A stretch of 64,000 nucleotides of DNA. Source: Sphagnum magellanicum (lineage: Eukaryota; Streptophyta; Sphagnopsida; Sphagnales; Sphagnaceae). A program made the position numbers and the translations under genes. This document shows, piece by piece, positions 50,061 to 61,800 of the stretch; position 1 is the stretch's first letter, and each line of letters starts with the position of its first letter. The DNA lies in assembly GCA_021904315.1 (NCBI GenBank), contig CM038912.1:19789501-19853500 (forward strand), in the 5' to 3' direction. Under the pieces are notes generated by a model, which had not been told where the DNA came from, searched no databases, and was given only the letters and a program-made list of their open reading frames with translations.

Positions 50061-53000
50061 TGACAAACTTAACAAATAGGGGTTAAGTTTTCAGTTTACT
50101 ATTTTTTTAATCATCAATATTTGTTGCATATAAGAAGTATAACTATAAAAAATTTCTTGCCAATTTTTAAGGTTTCTATTTAAATGGTTGCGAATTGGGT
50201 GAGGGCACAATGCACAAAATTTGCAAAAGGTTTGACGAATGAATTGGTGATGTGTTTCCCTAATTAAGATCTTATGAATGTTTTAGGCGTTAAATTTATC
50301 CTTAATATTGGGTACAACTTGAAGTTGATAATATTTTTCCCATGCATCTATCTACTTGGGCTCTACATTGCTACACATTGTTAGTGATGATTTTCATTCT
50401 TATTATGTTTCCATACGATTATCAATAATTCATCATTATTTATGTCAATGTTAAATTTAATTTCAATTAATATAAATATCATGGACATGAAAATGCACAT
50501 GTTAATTTGTTTTTTCATATCCATGTTGGTGGGTAAAGAAAGGGGTGAAATAGTTATAAAGATAAAAGATAGTTATTAGGATAATAATGAGGTAGTTATA
50601 TATATAAAAGGTAGTTATTAGGAAGGAAGTGAGGTAGTTAGGATTGGAAATGGAGTAGATATTATTGGAAATGTCTCTAGAATTGTCCAAGGATGACCAT
50701 ACAAAGGATTATGCAAAATCAATAAAGAACCTACAAAAGATTATAAAAACCAACCATACACCGGTTCCTCAAGATTTTTGTCATTGGAAATTTGAAATAT
50801 GATTTTGATGTCTTTAAATTAATGGAGCCTAATGGGTTCTTGCTACCTTCTTTGTCGAATTTTCAAACCTTGGGTCCATGCAACCATTATGTTCAAAGTA
50901 GTTATGTTGCACAACTTTGCAACAGTTTTGGAGTTAGACAAAATGGTGATGAATATTGTCATTTGGTTGTGGTAGACTATTGAGATTTTATTAGTGTTAA
51001 AGCAAAAAAGTTCAAAGTTCATTAACATGCTTGAGATTGCATCTTATCAACTTATGGGGTTTGTGGAAGATGAATGGACTTTTAACACCCTTGGGTTTAT
51101 GAAATTCAACCTTCACAATTGTCTCCCTATGCACTTGGACTTGACTATCCATATACTTTCATAACAATTCTATACATTGGAAACTTTCCCATATGTACAA
51201 GCTATACACACATGGAAGGATAAGAAAACTAGATATTGATGTAAATATTAATGCATTTTTTCCAAGGGGGTTGTTGTTGGTAGCTTTGCAAGCATTTCCT
51301 AACATAGTCATCTCCAAGCTCTCACCTTGAGGCTTGACTTGTGTCTTGTTCTGTGTAGGCCAAGCTTGTTATGCCATTTTAATGTTTTTGTTTACATTCA
51401 TGTTTCATGATTAATTTAGATATTGTTGTGAAATGTGTTGTGTAATTGTCAACATGGTTGTAAGCTGTAATTGTTTAGGTTGCGTGGGGGTGTGGTTGGG
51501 TTGGACACTTTTGTTGCAATGGGTAAAGTTTTTCATTCTTTTATGAAAAATTGAGCTTTGCAAGTGACTTATTATTAAGCAAAATTATTCTTCATTCATA
51601 TCATGTTTTTGCTTTTGTAATTTAGTGCATTGCCAAAAATTGACTAAGTAATCTCTTGTGTTACCAACAAAATAAATCCATAATTTGAAGTGTTTGCCAA
51701 ATTAACTTATATACTTGGACAAGAGTAATGTTGTTGCCCAAGGTTCCAAACTAAGAAAAATCCTCTAGTTTTTGTCTCCCCCTCTTTCCTCATATGATCC
51801 TAATCCCATATGATTCCTAATAATATCATTACTTATTGATTATAGTATAGATAGCATGAACATGAAAAGACATATATGAATTTATGCCTTTTCATATCGA
51901 TGCACGAGAGTAGGCAAAAGAAGTGAGGTAGTTGGGCTTGGAAGAGAGGTAGGTATGAATGGCATGGATAGACAAACAACATTCCTTTTATAATAGAAGA
52001 TTTGTAGTATTGAAGATTTGACCTAGAGTATATTTACATACAATAACATGATAGTTTTTTTTGGGGGTGAAATATTTGTAAATCTTTATTTTGGAAAAAA
52101 ATCCAATGCAAAAAGGGTACAAAGGATTATTTTTAGAAAAATAGGCCCAAGTGACCACATTTTGAGGAAAAAAATTCAAAACTTTCCATATTAAAAAATA
52201 GGTTCCTAGAGGTAGCCAAAACATGGTAGGATTCTGAAAAATTGTCTACTTTCCTCTCTGACATGTAGCCAAATTTGGCTCATTCCTCGTGTGAATGATT
52301 GCCACTCCACATACCTCACAAGTTGAAAACCAAAACCCTGCACCACATGTTTTTTTTTTTGTGGCTATTTTGGGACACTTCTATGCCAAGTTTTTGTGTG
52401 TTAAGGTTTTCCATTTTCATGGAATAACTAATTTCGATCAATCTCACATGGGATTCCTTTCTAGCATTTTTGTGTCCATAGTTCAAACCAATGTTGGTTA
52501 GTTTCAGGCTTTGGTTAGGTTTTGACCTAGTCTTGAACCTCCGGAAAGGAAGAGAGGGGGGGGGAGGTGGGAGGAGGGTGGGGTTATGCTTTTGTAAGAA
52601 CCAAAACCGAATCATGCGACCAATTAAATCATAAATTCCGTGGCACTTGGTTGTGTATTGTAGGTGAGATTGACTTGATTAATTACTCCAACATGGGTTG
52701 AAATTTATTTTTGAAAAACATAAACTAACTTATAACATTTTTTGTGGGGTGAAATTTTGAATCATGGTGACCGAAAAAACACAAAAAGAAAAAAAAGAAA
52801 AGAAAAAGGGTAGTGAGATACATAGAAAGGATTGTTTTTGGCAAAAATGGGTCTGAAGTCGCCATATTTCATGGAATTTTTTTTGGGGGAAATTGCCAGA
52901 TTTAGACAATAAGTTCCAGCATGTCATCAAAATATAGTAGGATTCCTAAATTCTACTTTCCTCTTTGACATGTAGCCAAATATGGCTACCGTCTACCACC

Positions 53001-55240
53001 AACTTCACAAAATTGAAAAAGAAAAACCTTGGAACTAAGGTGGTTAGGAATTTGCAAAAGCCTCCTCAAAAGTTCACCTAAGGTTTAATCAAATTAGGAA
53101 AATGAGCCAAACCAGACTCAAGTTCCATCAAGTTAACAAAAATTACTCAAAACCCCAACTGAAGAAGGTTCTCTTTGCCTAATATTCCATCAAACTAAAG
53201 ATTAGGTACTTCTCAAACTGGAATTTTAATTGGGCTAAAGGGAAGCACGTCCACAATACCATATTGGAGAGCTTATACCAAATAGAAGCTTTATACTTGG
53301 GTGTATCCCTTTCTTGTCAAGGGCCAATCAAAGTGAGTCATTGCAAATAAAACTTTGGGATGCACTCACAACTAATTAATATGGATTGCAAATAGGTATA
53401 GCCATTAAGAGTATATATAATATACGCTTACATTTGCACCCCAAAACATTTGTAGATCATGAGCCCCATGATCATAGGAGGGGAAGGATTTTCATGCCTA
53501 CTTATAGGCATAGGATCCCTCCTCCCACTCTTAAGGAGTAGGCATAAGAGCCCTCCTCGTCTTTAGGAATGATATTTAAAAAGTTCAAGTGCCCTCCAAA
53601 TACACTTAGGATATTTCTTCAAGTGCGTTTACACGTAGGTTAAAACTCAAAGGTGGTGTCATTCTGAAAATGAGCAGCCTAGGACAAGGTGGTAGGTGAC
53701 TCCGACCCCGTATTTTGGGAATGTCCGTTGCCCTTGGGTGTTACCCACTATAAAACAAATGAGGCAAACATAAGCTCAAATACATGTAGATCACTAGGCA
53801 CTCCGAGTGAGAGTGATCTTACAATTTATGAATGGGAGAAACCTTAATTTCTTGGGTTAGGCTAGTGATTAAGGATTGCAAATTTAAATTAGGGTGCCCT
53901 TTTCATGGACCTTAGGAAATTCTATAACTCATTGGCACATACATACTTCTCATCAAAATAGTAAACATCGACATTTTCAACTTGTGATCCTACTGTTACA
54001 AATTGCCAAGGGATTTGAAAAGATATGAATAGGTTTATTGAAAAATTTCATTTCTTCCATTTTGAAGGTTTGTATTTGAAATACATGTGTTTTTTTATAT
54101 TGTGATTTGTGACTCTTATAATTTGAAAATTCCTCTGAAATTTTCTTATGCTTTAGTGGTTAGAATATGAACTATACATGAATTATCAATAAATATTACT
54201 TTTTGATAGATTAAAAAGAAAAGTACCTCTCTCCTACCAATGTGCAATATGACCTACACTTTGGGGCTACTAGAACTTGCACACTTATGTTTGTTGGCCT
54301 TGCGTACCAAGGCAAGAAGGATATTGTGTTTAGATTCATTATAGAGTATAGTAGCTTAAGGGATTTTGGCCCCTAGGCAATAATAATAGGTCTATGAGGA
54401 TTTTTGAAAGATGATATTTTGGCTTGTGTTGAAACTTGAGATTAGTTATAGAGTTATAATATCTTGGAGGGTTTTGGTTTCTTTTAGAAAGATTATATAT
54501 TTGCATGGTGAAATATTTGAGTTTTCATAATTCTTCTTTTGCCTTAAGATAATTTTAATGTAAATGGCAAAGTGACACACCCCTTGTTAGTTATACTTGT
54601 TGATCTTCAATAATATTGTGACCATAGCTAAAACTCGTTTTTACCAAGCTAATGTGATTACATCCTTCCATACAAACTTTGGAACAAAGTTGTATAGCAT
54701 TCATGTGACATTTAATTTCTTTTTTAGGCATTATTCTTGATAAATTTGCGATTCAATTTTTATAGTTGTCTTGATTATTTATTGAATAAAAGATATGGAA
54801 ATGAGTATGTGAGTAAACATAGTATGATATTCCATATATCTCATATAGGCATTTGTATAAGTTGAATTCTAAATGTTCTTATTGTACATAGCCAAGACAT
54901 CATGATCATATACTAAATCATATGGGCCAATATCTATCAACCATGAGTGAATCAATATCACGAGCGGAGAAATGCATCCCAAATGTTGAGTCCCATACAC
55001 AAAAAATTTAACTTTCTTCAAATATACAACTCCCAAGCTTCAAATGCAACAAACAAATGCTAGAGTGTTGTTGCTCATGATTGAAACCTGACATCCTGCA
55101 AGCTGTTGTTGCTCTGGAGCTTTTGTTTGTCATATGGTGTTTGAACCCATCATTCCTGGAATCAGTTGGTGCTGATTGATGGGTTCAAACACCAGCCAAC
55201 AAAAAAATTGAGGAAATCTGCTGCTTGGAAAAAAATTGAG
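50060..55240. other. CpG-poor repeat DNA, no gene
   Basis: No gene is supported. Short repeated phrases (GGTAGTTATTAGGA) occur at 50540-50650. A TAGCCAAATTTGGCTA-type repeat occurs near 52210-52290 and 52960-53000. A G-rich plus-strand cluster (52555-52582) is a potential G-quadruplex. 53.3-53.9 kb retains more CpG than its surroundings and may be a younger repeat fragment, including CACTATAAAAC at about 53748. Confidence 0.4.
55135..55194. repeat. Perfect 18-bp inverted repeat hairpin
   Basis: Arms 55135-55152 (TGGTGTTTGAACCCATCA) and 55177-55194 (its exact reverse complement) enclose a 24-nt loop. Outside the arms a weaker pairing of TTTTGTTTG with CAACAAAA extends the stem. It lies about 600 bp downstream of the H1 copy B stop codon. 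It could be a small foldback element or a hairpin RNA. Confidence 0.65.
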
Positions 55241-55249
55241 CAAAAACAA

Positions 55250-55500
55250 CCATTTAGATGTTAGTACAATGCATCAGACTCATTTGTGGGTTGGAAAAAT
55301 GAGCAAAAGTGACCCATTTACATGCAAGCACACTGCATGAGACTTCCAATCTGTTGGTTGGAGAAATTGAGCATTTAGACAGTGGCACACTGCATCGTGA
55401 CTTACAATCTGATGGTTGGAAAAATTGAGCAAAAATGAACCATTTAGATGGTAGCATACTGCATGAGACTTGCAATCTGCTGGTTGGAGAAATTGAGAAA
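55250..55500. repeat. Four-copy tandem repeat, about 60-70 bp
   Basis: Copies contain CACTGCATGAGACTTGCAAT, CTGGTTGGAGAAATTGAG and, in most, CAAAA-TGA-CCATTTA. They vary by presence of the CCATTTAGATGG part. The array lies in the 3' flank of H1 copy B and carries no conserved frame. Confidence 0.7.
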
Positions 55501-55815
55501 TTAAAGTATGAGTAAGTAATGTACAAGTTGAAAAATGCAGTCTGCAGAAGAAGAGAATTATCCATCTAGGAATGAACAACGCCTTCACAATTCCTCCAAA
55601 CACTGTGACCACGACACTCAACAAATGTTTTCTAAATGACCAAATTGAGGCAGCTCAATTTGGGTCTCGGAACGTCAGAAGAAAAGTACAAGAGGAAGGC
55701 TACTAAGGTTGCTCTGCATTTTACATCCAAGGATAGTACAAAAGCTTCCTCAGTTATGGCTAGTGTCCACAAATACAATTGGGTTTTTCCACACTTTTGA
55801 GAGCTTGAGAATGGT

Positions 55816-56789
55816 TTACTTCTTGGCTTTTTTGGCTGGAGATGCAGCAGTTGTCTTACTTGTTTTACCAGTCTTTGCAGCTTTCACAGTCTTGGGTTTT
55901 GCAGCTTTCACTGATTTTGGTGACTTCTTTGGGGTAACCACTTTCTTTGGAGCAGTCTTTCTCACAGCAGCAGGTTTTCTTGCAGGAGAAGCAGTCTTTT
56001 CTTCAACTTTCTTGGTTGTTGCAGCAGCAGGTGCCTTGCGTTTTCCAGCAGTTTTGGTAGCTTTGGCTGGCTTGGTCTCTGCTTTTGAGGCCTTGACAGA
56101 TTTTGGAGCTTTAGCTGGCTTAGCAGCTGCAGCTGTCTGAGAGGGAGACTTGGGCACTGTTGTTCCACTCAATGTCTTCTTCAAACGGCCTGCAGGTTTC
56201 TTTGCCACTTTGGTAGCCTTGGGGGCTTCACTATCCTTCACCTCTGTGATTGATACCACAGGTTTGGGGGCCTTAGTTGGCTTCTTGAGTTCATCAGAGA
56301 GCTTAAAAGAGTTCTTGACCTTGTAGATCTTCCCCTGCTTTGTCAAGTTCCGCAGTTGGATGCACAAAGTCTTCTTGAAGTTTGGTGGCAAGTTAGTCTT
56401 GTATGTGTCCTCAAGATACTTGGCAATTGCATATTGGCTTGACCCTGTTCTCTCCTTCAAGCTTCCGATAGCCTCCTTCACCATCTGGAGCAAAAATAAC
56501 CCCAACATTATTCATGACCACTCTCTAACCCAGTCATTCTCATTGTCAGGTTGCCCCCATCACAGACTGGCATCAGCTAGCATACAGTATACATCTGCTT
56601 GAAGTGTAACATGAGAGGTGGAACATGGCTACTAGAGTAAAATTGGCTCAGTTCAATGTGTCGACCTACACACTTATTCTACTGGAACCTCAGGACTAGA
56701 ATGTCATTCTTGAGAGACAGGAGATTGCAGCAGGTCATCTTCCAACAAACAGACATGAAAAGATGATCCACAACACTGACAGTGGATAG

Positions 56790-56845
<56 letters not shown>

Positions 56846-57794
56846 AATACACAAATCTGCAACTACAGCGTAGCTCCCCAACACATGAAAGCAGACCTGT
56901 AGGTTACAGAAAGAAGGCAAAAAAGAAAACAAAGTGGACTGATTGTAGACAAAAACTCTTGACATAAAAAGCATCACACACTAACAGAAAAGAAAAAACA
57001 AGAAAAAAAAACTATAATGAAGAACACACCCTGATTCCCAAACACAGACTTTGACTCCAGCTGCTTCTGTTTCTTGATCATAAGAATCCACAAAAAAGGA
57101 CTGACTTACTCTTGCCATCAGTAATAAAAGCTCTTATTGCCCATGCACAACAGCTGAAAGCTATGGAGATGGAATCCATTTCTCATCTCAAGAGGGAACT
57201 GCAGCTCAACAGCTGAAAGCTAGCAGATGGAACCCATTTCTCATCTCAAAAGGGAACTGCAGCTCAACAGCTGAAAATTATGGAGATGGAACCCATTTCT
57301 CATCTCAAGAGGGAACTGCAGCTCAACAGCTGAAAGCTATGGAGATGAAAACCATTTCTCATCTCCAGAGGGAACTGCAGCTCAACAGCTGAAAGCTATG
57401 GAGATGTAACCCATTCCTCATCTCAAGAGGAAAATGCAACATCAACGCCCACAAGACAAGAAGAAGAACTGCATCAACAATAAGAGAGAGGAAAAAAAAA
57501 CTCTTCTGGAAGAAAAGAAATCCTCTTCTTCAAGGCAGCATTCAAACCCCAATGAAGGCAAGGATGGTGAAATGGGTCCTTGAGTCCCTCATGGGTTCTC
57601 AAGTCCCTCATGGGTTCTTGAGTACCTCTTTTGCTTGCACACAATTTATCAGCAAAAAAGAGTCCATGACAACAAAGATGAGGAGAACTTGATGATAAGC
57701 TTTGTGATGAAGTTCTGCTTGTTAAGCTTGAGAGAAAAAAGTGTGCTCAAAAGCTTAGCAGCAAGCTATGGAGTTGGAAAACTGAAACGGGGAG

Positions 57795-57841
<47 letters not shown>

Positions 57842-58057
57842 TACCAGGAGGTAAGGGGGATGGGCAGTGGGGACTTTGGTAGCTTTGGGGGCCTTGGGTT
57901 TCTTGGGCTTCTTCTCCTTGGGAGCTTTCACTTTCTTCTCCTTTGGAACTTTCTCGGGCTTCTTCTCCTCGGGTTTCGCCTCTTCCACCACCTCAGAGGC
58001 CACTACCACCTCCGTCTCCTCAACTACCAGTGTGGCATCAGGTGCAGCAGCAGCCAT
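55816..58057 (-). CDS. H1: Linker histone H1, copy B
   Basis: Two exons, 58057-57845 (71 codons) and 56484-55816 (222 codons plus TAA), separated by a 1360-nt intron (CTG|GTACAT donor, GCTCCAG|ATG acceptor); 293 residues. It is a nuclear linker histone. The N-tail is longer and more acidic than in copy A (MAAAAPDATLVVEETEVVV, then a Lys/Pro/Glu run). The globular H15 domain starts at HPPYLL at the end of exon 1 and continues MVKEAIGSLKERTGSSQYAI to YKVKNSFKLSDE. The C-tail is Lys/Ala/Pro-rich with TPKK, SPKS and SPAKK sites and ends ASPAKKAKK. The intron sits at the same place as in copy A but is nearly six times longer. The chosen ATG is the first in frame; upstream codons continue open only from a TTG. 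The 5' leader is CT-rich and holds a G-run cluster. The gene appears intact. Confidence 0.96.
56485..57844 (-). other. Intron of H1 copy B with microsatellites and minisatellite
   Basis: Contains a (GA)n tract at 56794-56844, a five-copy minisatellite at about 57150-57440, and a (GA)n tract at 57798-57839 that ends a few bases from the exon 1 donor; read on the coding strand the intron begins GTACATCTCTCTCT. No coding capacity is seen. Confidence 0.8.
57150..57440. repeat. Five-copy minisatellite, about 59 bp per unit
   Basis: Each unit reads CAGCTGAAAGCTATGGAGAT, then GGAACCCATTTCTCATCTCA, then AGAGGGAACTGCAGCTCAA, with 1-6 differences per copy; the last copy is the most diverged. It lies wholly inside the H1 copy B intron. 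Confidence 0.9.
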
Positions 58058-58424
58058 TGCTTTGCTTTGCGCAACAACCACCCACAACGCAAAAAAAGCT
58101 TCCGAAAACTCCTCCTCTCAAAAAGAAAAGAACTCAGAAGACTAACACGACGACCGCGCCCCCCCCTCCCCCCCGCCCGGGGCTGCCCCTCTTCTTCTTT
58201 GTTCAGGAGACAAAGAAAACGCGTCACACGTTTGATGATTCTTCTTCTCTACAAAGCAAAAAAAAAAAAAAACGGTTTACTAACCTCCTTCCACCAAACA
58301 CAGCAGACACACAGGCAACGAGCAGAGATCTCCAGACTCAAGAGCTTGAAATGCGTGACTGCGACCACAGCTAGGGTACGTACAAACCAACCCCTACAGA
58401 ACACACACACAGACACAGACCACT

Positions 58425-58471
<47 letters not shown>

Positions 58472-58700
58472 CCAGTAGTACAGGACACACAAGCGAGTGT
58501 TTCGGGCGCCGTAAAGCACGGATTTGGGAAAAAGAACACAACCCAATGAGGAGATGGGTTACAGCAGCAGGAAATGAAGCTGAGAGAGCGCAAAAAATGA
58601 CGAGAGAGAGAGAGGGCAAGACACGCGAGGGAGTGCGCAACAGTCCTCCCCCGTCTTCCCTCTCTCTCTCTCTCTCTTCTCGCTCGCTTGTCCTCGCTTC
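58058..58700 (-). promoter_or_regulatory. 5' leader and promoter region of H1 copy B
   Basis: CpG-retaining block upstream of the start codon. Notable elements are a C-run cluster at 58158-58182 (G-runs on the coding strand), a (GA)n tract at 58428-58465, and a short CT tract at about 58660-58677. GA/CT tracts are common around plant transcription starts and are bound by BBR/BPC proteins in plants. The transcription start is not located. Confidence 0.45.
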
Positions 58701-58784
58701 CCCTTGCCGGATTGTTTGCCGTTGACGGTGACGGACGGTGACGGAGCCGCTGCCGTTCACTGCCGGGTGACTACAACTGCTCCC

Positions 58785-58822
58785 TAGATGGATGAATGGA
58801 TGGATGAATGGATGGATCAATC
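58785..58822. repeat. (ATGG)n microsatellite
   Basis: Interrupted GATGGATGAATGGATGGATG repeat of about 38 bp at the edge between the CpG-rich H1 copy B upstream block and AT-rich DNA. Confidence 0.9.
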
Positions 58823-58824
58823 AT

Positions 58825-61800
58825 ATATTATGACTAAAGAAAATAAATTAATTACGAGTTATAACTAAGAGAGAATTTTTGGGTAAACAAAAAAAGAAAA
58901 TCTGATGAATTTTTCCAAAAAAACAAGGAGCAAAATTTAGTCAATTCTAAGCTAAATTTTTTTCAAAAAATTTCCGATTGTTATTGCCGTGGATGTGTAG
59001 GTTTTGGGTGCACCCATCCAATTGATGGGTTGATTTGAAATCTACCCATCTACTTGTTGGGTTTCTTCTCAAAATATGAATGTTCGGTAACTGATTTAAT
59101 CATGGCTCTATATCATTTTTTATTTTTTTTTCTTGGGTTGTCACTTGCCTTTTTGTATGATGAGGTTCCATATCACTATGAAATGTAAAAAAGAATTCAT
59201 ATGACTAATTTTTAAAATAAAATTTGTTTGATAAATATACAAATAATTAGCTTCAATTCCTTTAAATATTATTATCTTAAAAAATTGAATTGAAAAATTG
59301 TGCAAAAATTGATTATAATAAAACACATCAATTTAAAAATAAATATAAAATTTGATATAAAATTCTTTTTTGAGATATAAATGTTTTAAATTAATTTGAT
59401 GTTATTTTTAAAAACTTCAATAATGTTGTGATGAAGATTTAATAACAAAAGTCATAATGAAATTGATTTTTAATTGATTAATTTGTTAATATTGTTGTTG
59501 CTTTTTATATTATAAAAAAATATTATTGCCCTAAAATAGTAGATATGCATGTATGATTTTAAGTTTTACGAAGCATGCATGGGGCAAAAACAATTAATTT
59601 TAATCTGAAAAATGATGATTTTTTCTTTTGAAAAAAAAAAGAATTTTATGGTGAAGTTCAAAGTTCAAATCCTTTTAACAATATTTTTTACCACTTGGAT
59701 GGGGGCGCTATCTCACCTTGACTTGGTTTGGCGTTTCAATTGGTTCATTTTTCAAAAAAATTATATTATTGTTGCTTTGGATGGGTGGGTGGGTTCACAC
59801 TAAAATTATTTGGTTTTCTTAACCACCCAATTTGGGGTGGTGTGGGTGTTTGTTACATATCATGTAGTGGCTCCACCATTAATTGAAATATTTCCCAATT
59901 TTTTTCTCAAAAACATTGAAAAATTCTTAGCCCATATTATTCAGTTGAAAATTTCAGAAAATTAACCTAATTAAAAGTCATGCATTGTATAGTGCAAATT
60001 TTTTAGTATGGGAGAAGGACCTACATTTACATTTAAAACTTTCATATTTCAAATATTTTTACAAAACATTTTTGCACTAAAAAAAATTTACAAAATATTT
60101 TAACATTTTTCAAAACATTTATAAAATATTTATATATATTTTAAAGTTGACAAAAAAACATGGAGATTTTCTTTTCAATTTGAAAAAATGTTTTGAAAAC
60201 ATGACAACTTATGAAATTTGTAAGGTCTTGTTGATTGAGATCTTATGTGGGTTGTTGCGAGATCTCGTGAGGTTATGTTAAGAAATAACGAAACAAGATC
60301 TTACATGGTTTATAACATCTTGTGAGGTTATGTTAAGAAATGATGCGAAAAAGACAATGGGACAATTTCGAGGGTTCTTTACTTGGAGAGTACAAGGCAC
60401 TTGGACTCGTTGCACATGAAGAAGTGCTCCTCACTTGGGGTTTGAACTCTCTTTCCATATTTTGATATACTTGATCGTGAAACTAAATATCGTAGTACCT
60501 TTACCATTCTGGCAATAATTTAATTATTTTTAGTAAATGCTGATTTTTTTTTTTCAAAATTAGCTGTCCACAATGTTGAAAGTTTTAAAATTATATAAAA
60601 ATAAAAATAAATAAATAAATAAATAAATGGCAAGAAAATGAAAGGATGATAAAGGTACTACAATAGTCCAATTAGACAACTATACACATAAAATAACAAT
60701 TATCTCTCTTCATAATAACAATATATATTCCTTACATGCTGAAAACTCCATAATTGAAAAACTCCTTTTGCCAAAGTTAAATTCTTAAAACACATTTAAT
60801 TATTTATAATGACAAAATTACTTCTTAAATCTGCTTAGGGACTAATGGTAGTGTGATGTCTAAATGGGCAAACTGAATGAGTAGTTGAGTAGAAAGGTAT
60901 AGTAAGGATGAAATGTGGATGGAGAAAAATAATTGAGGACAGTTAAGGATTGGGTTTAGGATGAATTATATCTTCATTGGGAGGGGGGGGGGGGGGGGGG
61001 GGGGGGCAGGCCCTAAATTTTTTTTGCATCATCCAGATTCTCTTGGGTCTATTAATTACAACCCAGGTCAATAGGAAAAAAAAAAAAAAAAAAACCCTAA
61101 TAAGTAGTGGGTCCACCCCCAAAAGGGTAGTTTTGTGAGGTGCTCAAAGGAATGGAAGTGGGCAATGGATTGATTCCTTCCATGTCAGGTAATATTCTGT
61201 TTGCATCAGGGCATCATCCATCACACCTTATTGTATTTAATGATTTGATACCTGACCCAATTTGAAGTAAACCCTAGTACCTTGCCAGCTTCCACACTAC
61301 CTACCTACCTACCTACCTATATATTATCTGTAAACATGATGAAATTAAATTAAAAAAAAGAAAAAGAAAAACCCCATTTTTCAAAAAGAACAGAAATTTT
61401 GTTAAAAAGGAAAGGTAAGGGAATCTTTTGGAGGGACTGCCCAGGAATATTCCATGTGGTGGACATGAATCTTCAAACATGTGTTGAAGCTGCCCCTATG
61501 GTAGTGAAACCCTAGTGAAACCCTAAAATACCTAGTTAGAGTTGTTGTTGTTCTTCTTGTTGGTAGCTTTTAGTCTCCCAATTGATTACCTTAACTTTGT
61601 ACTAGTGTGATATTTCAATTCAATTGAGTTGATTGTTTTGCACTCGACAATTAGGCAAAGGGAAACAACGGGTCCCAAATGCAAAAGAGGCTATTCGATT
61701 TCATCTTGTCCATCCATATTTGATTGGATTTGATATCTTGGCCGTCCGTGGGTGATCAATGGCTGAATACACCCATGGCTTGTATCAGTTTCTCTTGGCC

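Noticed and set aside
57635..58549. 304-codon plus-strand frame over H1 copy B exon 1
   Set aside because: It is the antisense of the H1 exon and of GA microsatellites (Arg-Glu runs); there is no start context or homology.
61480..61500. TGAAGCTGCC similar to the start of miR167
   Set aside because: Only the first ten bases agree, the remainder differs, and no complementary arm is found nearby.
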